DNA of 31,367 nucleotides, from assembly GCA_036524115.1 (NCBI GenBank), contig DATDCY010000292.1, positions 1 to 31,367 on the forward strand, given 5' to 3'. Positions 27,172 through 31,367 of this stretch are shown piece by piece; the first letter of the stretch is position 1; the number at the start of each line of letters is the position of its first letter. A model generated the notes under the pieces. It was not told the origin of the DNA, ran no database searches, and saw only the letters and a list, made by a program, of their open reading frames with translations. The stretch comes from a bacterium (GTDB lineage Bacteria; JAUVQV01; DATDCY01). The position numbers and the translations under genes are program-made.

Positions 27172-28512
27172 CTATCGGGCGACCGCCGCGGCTCCCGCGA
27201 GCTGCCGGCCATGAAGGGACAGGAACCCTGCCCCGTTGATCTCGACGCACACCAGGTCGCCGGGCGCCGGCTGCGACGGCGCGGCGAAGTTGACGATCTT
27301 GTTCCCCCGCGTCCTGCCCGTGAACTCGTCCGCGCTGCGGCGGCTTGGGCCTTCCACCAGCACCTCGACCTCGGCGCCGACGAGGCGCGCATTGACCTGC
27401 TCGGTGACCTCGCGCTGGAGCGCCTGCACCTCGATGAGGCGGGCGGCCTTCTCCTCCTCGGGGACCACCCCGTCCATGCCGGCGGCGGCCGTCCCCTCGC
27501 GCGGCGAGTACCGGAAGGAGAAGATCGCGTCGAAGCGCAGCTCCTCGAGGGCGGCGAGCGTGCGCCGGAACTCGGCGGCGCTCTCGCCCGGGAAGCCGAC
27601 GATGATGTCGGTGGTGACCGCGACGCCAGGCACCATCCCGCGCAGCTCGCCGACGATGCGCCGGTAGTCCTCCAGCGTATAGCCGCGGTTCATGCGCCGC
27701 AGCACGGTGTCGGCGCCGGCCTGCAGCGGCAGGTGCACGGCCTCGCAGACCGAGGGCAGGTCGCGCACCGCCCGCATCAGCCCCGCCGTGAAGTCCTTCG
27801 GGTGCGAGGTCGTGAAGCGCACCCGCGGGATGCCGCAGCTGCCGTCGATCGCGCGCAGCAGGCCGGGGAAGTCGGCGGCCGGCTGCAGCCCGCGCCCGTA
27901 CGAGTTGACGTTCTGTCCGAGCAGCGTCACCTCGCGGCACCCGCCACGGCCCAGGGCGGAGACCTCCGCCAGGACCTCCACCGGGGGACGGCTGCGCTCG
28001 CGCCCGCGCACGAGCGGGACGACACAGTAGGCGCAGAAATTGTCGCACCCGTGCATCACGTTGACCCAGGCCTTTATCGCGCTGGCGCGCAGCGGCGTCG
28101 CCGGGTGCCCCGGCGCCTCGTCCTCCCCGGTGTCGACCGCCGGCCGCCCTGTCGCCCGCACCCGCTCGAGCACCTCCGCCAGCGCGTCGAAGCGCCGCGT
28201 CCCGACGACGGCATCCACGGCGGGAAGCCGCTCGAGCACGCGCGGGCCGAGCTGCTGGGCCACGCACCCCGCGAACACCAGGAGCGTGCCGGGGCGACGA
28301 CGCTTGATCTGCCCGTACCGGCCGGCGAGGCTGAACGCCTTCTGCTCCGCGCGGTCGCGGATGCTGCAGGTGTTGACGAGGATGACGTCGGCGTCCTCGG
28401 GTGAGGCGGCCATGCGGTAGCCCTCGGCCCTGAGGATGCCGGCCATCTTCTCGGTGTCGGCCTCGTTCATCTGGCAGCCGAGGGTCTCGAGCCAGGCGGA
28501 TCGGTTCACCAT
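27172..28512 (-). CDS. miaB: tRNA-2-methylthio-N6-(dimethylallyl)adenosine synthase MiaB
   Basis: A 446-residue radical-SAM methylthiotransferase that adds the 2-methylthio group to i6A37 in tRNAs reading UNN codons. The N-terminal UPF0004 domain has the auxiliary cluster ligands Cys13 (LGCQMN), Cys49 (NTCSIR) and Cys83 (AGCVAQQ). The radical-SAM cluster motif is Cys156-x3-Cys160-x2-Cys163 in HGCDNFCAYCVVPLVRGRE. LLGQNVNSYG and the C-terminal TRAM domain (about 380-440) complete the order. YCVVP and RGRE favour MiaB over MtaB or RimO. The start ATG at 28512 lies nine bases after a TATGAT -10 box, predicting a nearly leaderless mRNA; no Shine-Dalgarno sequence is visible. Confidence 0.95.
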   Translation of the reverse strand: MVNRSAWLETLGCQMNEADTEKMAGILRAEGYRMAASPEDADVILVNTCSIRDRAEQKAFSLAGRYGQIKRRRPGTLLVFAGCVAQQLGPRVLERLPAVDAVVGTRRFDALAEVLERVRATGRPAVDTGEDEAPGHPATPLRASAIKAWVNVMHGCDNFCAYCVVPLVRGRERSRPPVEVLAEVSALGRGGCREVTLLGQNVNSYGRGLQPAADFPGLLRAIDGSCGIPRVRFTTSHPKDFTAGLMRAVRDLPSVCEAVHLPLQAGADTVLRRMNRGYTLEDYRRIVGELRGMVPGVAVTTDIIVGFPGESAAEFRRTLAALEELRFDAIFSFRYSPREGTAAAGMDGVVPEEEKAARLIEVQALQREVTEQVNARLVGAEVEVLVEGPSRRSADEFTGRTRGNKIVNFAAPSQPAPGDLVCVEINGAGFLSLHGRQLAGAAAVAR

Positions 28513-28521
28513 AGGGCGCGC

Positions 28522-28551
28522 ATCATACCGCATGCGCAGCCGTCGCGACAA
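28522..28551 (-). promoter_or_regulatory. Promoter of miaB
   Basis: Minus strand TTGTCG (28551-28546), 18-base spacer, TATGAT (28527-28522, five of six). ATG follows the -10 box by nine bases, so the leader would be two or three bases. Confidence 0.6.
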
Positions 28552-28589
28552 CGCCGGTGCGCCTTCGGGCACGCGGGCGGGGGCGCGCC

Positions 28590-28619
28590 TTGACGCGTCG
28601 GCCCGGCCGCTGGTACGTT
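28590..28619 (+). promoter_or_regulatory. Promoter of recJ-mutL (extended -10)
   Basis: TTGACG (28590-28595), 18-base spacer, TACGTT (28614-28619) with TGG before it (extended -10). The predicted start near 28626 is about five bases before ATG 28631. Confidence 0.55.
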
Positions 28620-28630
28620 CAGGCCCGGCA

Positions 28631-30370
28631 ATGCGTCCCCCCATGAACGCGACGACCTGGAACCTGCTCAGCCCGCCGCCGGATGCCGTCGACCGCATCG
28701 AGCGGGACCTCGGCGTGTCCGCGACCCTCGCGCGGGTGCTCGTGAACCGCGGCTCGGGCGACCCGGACGCGGCGGGCCGCTTCCTTGGCCCTTCGCTCGG
28801 CCACCTGCACGACCCGCTGGCGATGCGCGGCATGACGGATGCCGTCTACACGGTCGCGCGGGCGGTGCGCGAGCGGCGCCAGATCCTCGTCTGCGGCGAC
28901 TACGACGTCGACGGGGTCACCGGCACGGTGCTGCTCGTCGACTTCCTGCGGCGCCACACGCCCGCGGTCTCCTACCACATTCCCCACCGCACCGACGACG
29001 GCTATGGGCTGCACGCGGCAACGGTCCGCCGCTTCGCCGACGAGGGGGGCTCGCTGATCGTCACGGTGGACTGCGGGGTCTCCGACAGCGCCGAGATCGG
29101 ACTGGCGCGCTCGCTCGGCATCGACGTCGTCGTCACCGACCACCACGAGCCGCCGGGGCGGCTGCCCGCGGCGAACGCCGTCCTCAACCCGCGGCGACCC
29201 GGCTGCCGCTACCCGTTCAAGAGCCTCGCGGGCGTCGGCATCGCCTTCAAGCTGGCGCAGGCGCTCTCCCGCCTGATCGGTCCCGGTGCGCACCCGGGCG
29301 GCGACGAGCAGCTCTTCTCCTACCTCGACCTGGTCGCCCTCGGCACCGTCGCCGACATCGCCCCGCTTGTCGGCGAGAACCGCGTCCTCGTGCGCCACGG
29401 CCTCGAGGTGCTCGGCTCGGGCTCACGCCTTGGGGTGCGCGCGCTGCTGCACACGGCGGGCATCGAGACCAGGCCCCTGCGCGCGGCGCAGATCGGCTTC
29501 GGGCTCGGCCCGCGCATCAACGCCGCGGGCCGCCTCGACCGCGCGGACACGGCGGTGGAGCTGTTCCTCACCGACGACCCGCGCCGCGCCCGGCACCTCG
29601 CCGAGCTGCTCGAGCGCCAGAACGCCCGCCGCCGCGAGATCGAGACGCAGATCCGCGAGGAGGCGCTCCGCATCGTCGAGGAGTGCGGCACGGACGACCG
29701 CATCCTCGTGCTCGCCGCGCCCGGCTGGCACCCGGGCGTCATCGGCATCGTCGCCGCGAAGATCGCCGAACGCTACTGTCGCCCGGCGCTGCTGGTCTCC
29801 ACCGGCCGGGACCCGGGGAAGGGCTCCGCGCGCTCCGTGGCCGACGCGAACCTCTACGCGGAGCTCTGCCGCGTCCGCCACCTCTTCACGGCGCTCGGCG
29901 GCCACGCGCACGCCGCGGGCTTCTCGATCCGCGAGGCGGACATCCCCGCGCTGCGCCGCGAGCTCAACGCCGGCACGCGCCTGGCCGGGGCCTCCCGGCG
30001 GATCGACATCGACGCGGACCTCGCCTTCGCCGACCTGCGCCCCTCCCTCGTGGAGGAACTGCGGCGCCTGGCGCCCTTCGGCCACGGCAACCCCGAACCG
30101 GCCTTCGCCACGCGCGCGGTGCGCCTGGCGCAGCCGCCGCGCACCGTCGGCAGCAACCACCTGCGCCTGACCCTCGTCCAGAGGCCGCACGCGCGCTCCT
30201 TCATCGGTTTCAATTTCGCCGGCTTCGCGGCGGACCTCGCCACGGGCATCGGCGTGGACGTCGCGTACGACCTCGACCTCGAGGGCGCGCCCCGCGGCGG
30301 CTGGGAGCGCTACCGCCTGCGCGACATCCGCATTCCGGACCGGACGGCACCGCCTCCCGCCGCACCGTGA
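28631..30370 (+). CDS. recJ: Single-stranded-DNA-specific exonuclease RecJ
   Basis: A 579-residue 5'-3' exonuclease of the DHH superfamily, used in recombination and mismatch repair. DHH-domain motifs: CGDYDVDGVTGT (Asp90, Asp92, Asp94), TVDCGVSD (Asp147) and VVVTDHHEPP (Asp170-His171-His172). LVALGTVADIAPL and GPRINAAGRL lead into the DHHA1 domain with GWHPGVIGIVAAKIAERY and ALGGHAHAAGFSI; an OB-like domain ends the protein (APFGHGNPEPAF). Length fits the family (about 560-580). The start may be ATG 28631 (MRPPMNATTW) or ATG 28643 (MNATTWNLL); neither has a Shine-Dalgarno sequence. The stop overlaps mutL in GTGA. Confidence 0.95.
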   Translation: MRPPMNATTWNLLSPPPDAVDRIERDLGVSATLARVLVNRGSGDPDAAGRFLGPSLGHLHDPLAMRGMTDAVYTVARAVRERRQILVCGDYDVDGVTGTVLLVDFLRRHTPAVSYHIPHRTDDGYGLHAATVRRFADEGGSLIVTVDCGVSDSAEIGLARSLGIDVVVTDHHEPPGRLPAANAVLNPRRPGCRYPFKSLAGVGIAFKLAQALSRLIGPGAHPGGDEQLFSYLDLVALGTVADIAPLVGENRVLVRHGLEVLGSGSRLGVRALLHTAGIETRPLRAAQIGFGLGPRINAAGRLDRADTAVELFLTDDPRRARHLAELLERQNARRREIETQIREEALRIVEECGTDDRILVLAAPGWHPGVIGIVAAKIAERYCRPALLVSTGRDPGKGSARSVADANLYAELCRVRHLFTALGGHAHAAGFSIREADIPALRRELNAGTRLAGASRRIDIDADLAFADLRPSLVEELRRLAPFGHGNPEPAFATRAVRLAQPPRTVGSNHLRLTLVQRPHARSFIGFNFAGFAADLATGIGVDVAYDLDLEGAPRGGWERYRLRDIRIPDRTAPPPAAP

Positions 30371-31367
30371 CGCAGCGCATCCGCATCCTCCCCGAGGAGA
30401 CGATCAACCGCGTCGCGGCCGGCGAGGTGGTCGAGCGCCCGGCCGCTGCCCTCAAGGAGCTGCTCGAGAACGGCATCGACGCGGGCGCGGCGAGCGTCGC
30501 CGTCGAGCTCGAGCGCGCCGGCAAGGGGCTGATCAGCGTCACCGACGACGGCGCCGGCATGGGGCACGACGAGCTGCTCCTCGCGCTCGAGCGCCACGCC
30601 ACGAGCAAGATCGCCTCGGTCGAGGACCTCGGGCGCGTCGCGACGTTCGGCTTCCGGGGCGAGGCGCTGCCGAGCATCGCCGCGGTCTCGCGCCTGCTGA
30701 TCGAGACGCGCGAGCGCGGCGCGCACGCCGGCACCCGGCTCGAGGCCGACGGCGGGCGCATCCTGCGCGTGGCGCCGTGCGGCTGCCCCGAGGGGACGCG
30801 CGTCGAGGTGCGCGGGCTCTTCCACACCGTCCCGGCGCGGCTCAAGTTCCTGCGCACCGACGCCACGGAGCTGGGACGCTGCCTCGAGGTGGCCTCCCGC
30901 CTCGCCCTCGCCTGCCACCGCGTCGCCTTCAGCGTCCGCCACGGCGGCCGCGACCTGCTGCGGCTGGCCCCCGCGCCCGACCCCGGGACGCGGCTGCGCG
31001 GGCACCTCGGCGTCGAGTTCTTCGCGGGGCTCCTGCCGGTGCGTGCCGCGCGGGACCTGGCCGCCGTCTCCGGGTACTTCTCGCGCCCCGGCGCCGGGCG
31101 GCCCGGCGCGGAGCACCAGCAGCTCTTCGTCAACGGCCGCCCCGTCCGCGACCAGCTCCTCGCGCAGGGCATCCGCGAGGCCTGCCGCGACCACTTCCTC
31201 CAGGAGCCGGCGGGCGCGTCGTGGTACCTCTGGATCGAGCTGCCGCCCGAGGAGGTCGACGTGAACGTGCACCCGACGAAGCGCGAGGTGCGCTTCCGCG
31301 ACCTGCCGGCGGTGCGCGGACTGGTGACCGAGGCGGTGCGCGAGGCCCTGCGACGCGACCGCGCGGC
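30367..31367 (+). CDS. mutL: DNA mismatch repair protein MutL, N-terminal part (cut by window end)
   Basis: The first 333 residues of a GHKL-ATPase mismatch repair protein that links MutS to strand incision and excision. NRVAAGEVVERPAAALKEL gives the start of the ATP-binding fold with catalytic Glu31; Asn35 follows in LENGIDAGA. TDDGAGM (59-65), RHATSKI (76-82) and GFRGEALPSIA (95-105) are the remaining GHKL motifs. The transducer domain with QLFVNGRPVRD and VDVNVHPTKREVRF is also present. Whether it carries the C-terminal endonuclease motif cannot be seen. The GTG start overlaps the recJ stop (GTGA), which suggests coupled expression of two repair proteins. Confidence 0.95.
   Translation, partial: MTQRIRILPEETINRVAAGEVVERPAAALKELLENGIDAGAASVAVELERAGKGLISVTDDGAGMGHDELLLALERHATSKIASVEDLGRVATFGFRGEALPSIAAVSRLLIETRERGAHAGTRLEADGGRILRVAPCGCPEGTRVEVRGLFHTVPARLKFLRTDATELGRCLEVASRLALACHRVAFSVRHGGRDLLRLAPAPDPGTRLRGHLGVEFFAGLLPVRAARDLAAVSGYFSRPGAGRPGAEHQQLFVNGRPVRDQLLAQGIREACRDHFLQEPAGASWYLWIELPPEEVDVNVHPTKREVRFRDLPAVRGLVTEAVREALRRDRA

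Overview
The window is a stretch of very GC-rich (about 70% by eye), densely packed bacterial chromosome with about thirty genes on both strands. The gene content suggests a Gram-negative, probably anaerobic or facultative bacterium of deltaproteobacterial type (Desulfobacterota or Myxococcota, or a nearby lineage). The grounds are ThyX, SelA/SelB, a PpiD-like membrane chaperone, a Cys-tailed FmdB-type protein, and an F0 operon (atpZ-atpI-atpB-atpE) separate from the F1 genes. The exact lineage cannot be fixed from the sequence alone.

Layout. 1-5132 (minus) is a housekeeping run: ppiD, FSA-type transaldolase, FmdB-like zinc ribbon, rpmE, thyX, prfA and the start of prmC. 5325-8353 (plus) is hemL followed by the F0 genes atpZ, atpI, atpB and atpE, closed by a strong terminator. 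8354-8932 is a gene-free stretch full of inverted repeats, including a roughly 200-nt multi-branched structured element. 8933-10051 (minus) is a thioredoxin-fold/TPR protein that has lost its redox cysteines. 10158-13501 (plus) is selA-selB, the bacterial selenocysteine incorporation pair. 13705-13971 (minus) is a small conserved protein. 14054-20089 (plus) is ligA-glgA-glgC and a NifS/IscS homologue lacking the PLP lysine. Then come a lipoprotein (minus), a small unknown gene (plus), and rpiB-pgi-PIN/PhoH (minus). A plus-strand amidohydrolase is followed by a 490-bp gene-free region with two covarying hairpin repeats. A C39-like putative protease, a Lys-rich small protein and miaB follow on the minus strand. 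The window ends with recJ-mutL (plus; mutL runs off the end).

How the genes work together. Translation: prfA and prmC (release factor 1 and the methyltransferase that modifies its GGQ), rpmE, miaB, selA/selB. DNA: thyX, ligA, recJ, mutL. Carbon storage and the pentose/hexose phosphate node: glgA, glgC, pgi, rpiB, fsa. Energy and tetrapyrroles: hemL with F0.

Expression architecture is unusual. Seven gene pairs are joined by the four-base stop/start overlap GTGA, always with a GTG start. Two convergent pairs share their stop codons in CTAG. Good -35/-10 pairs can be read upstream of most transcription units, and in several the -10 box sits only 7-12 bases before the start codon, predicting leaderless or nearly leaderless mRNAs. 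The best candidates for new biology are the PLP-lysine-less NifS homologue, the covarying hairpin pair at 25445-25800, the structured element at 8652-8847 and the leaderless-promoter pattern.
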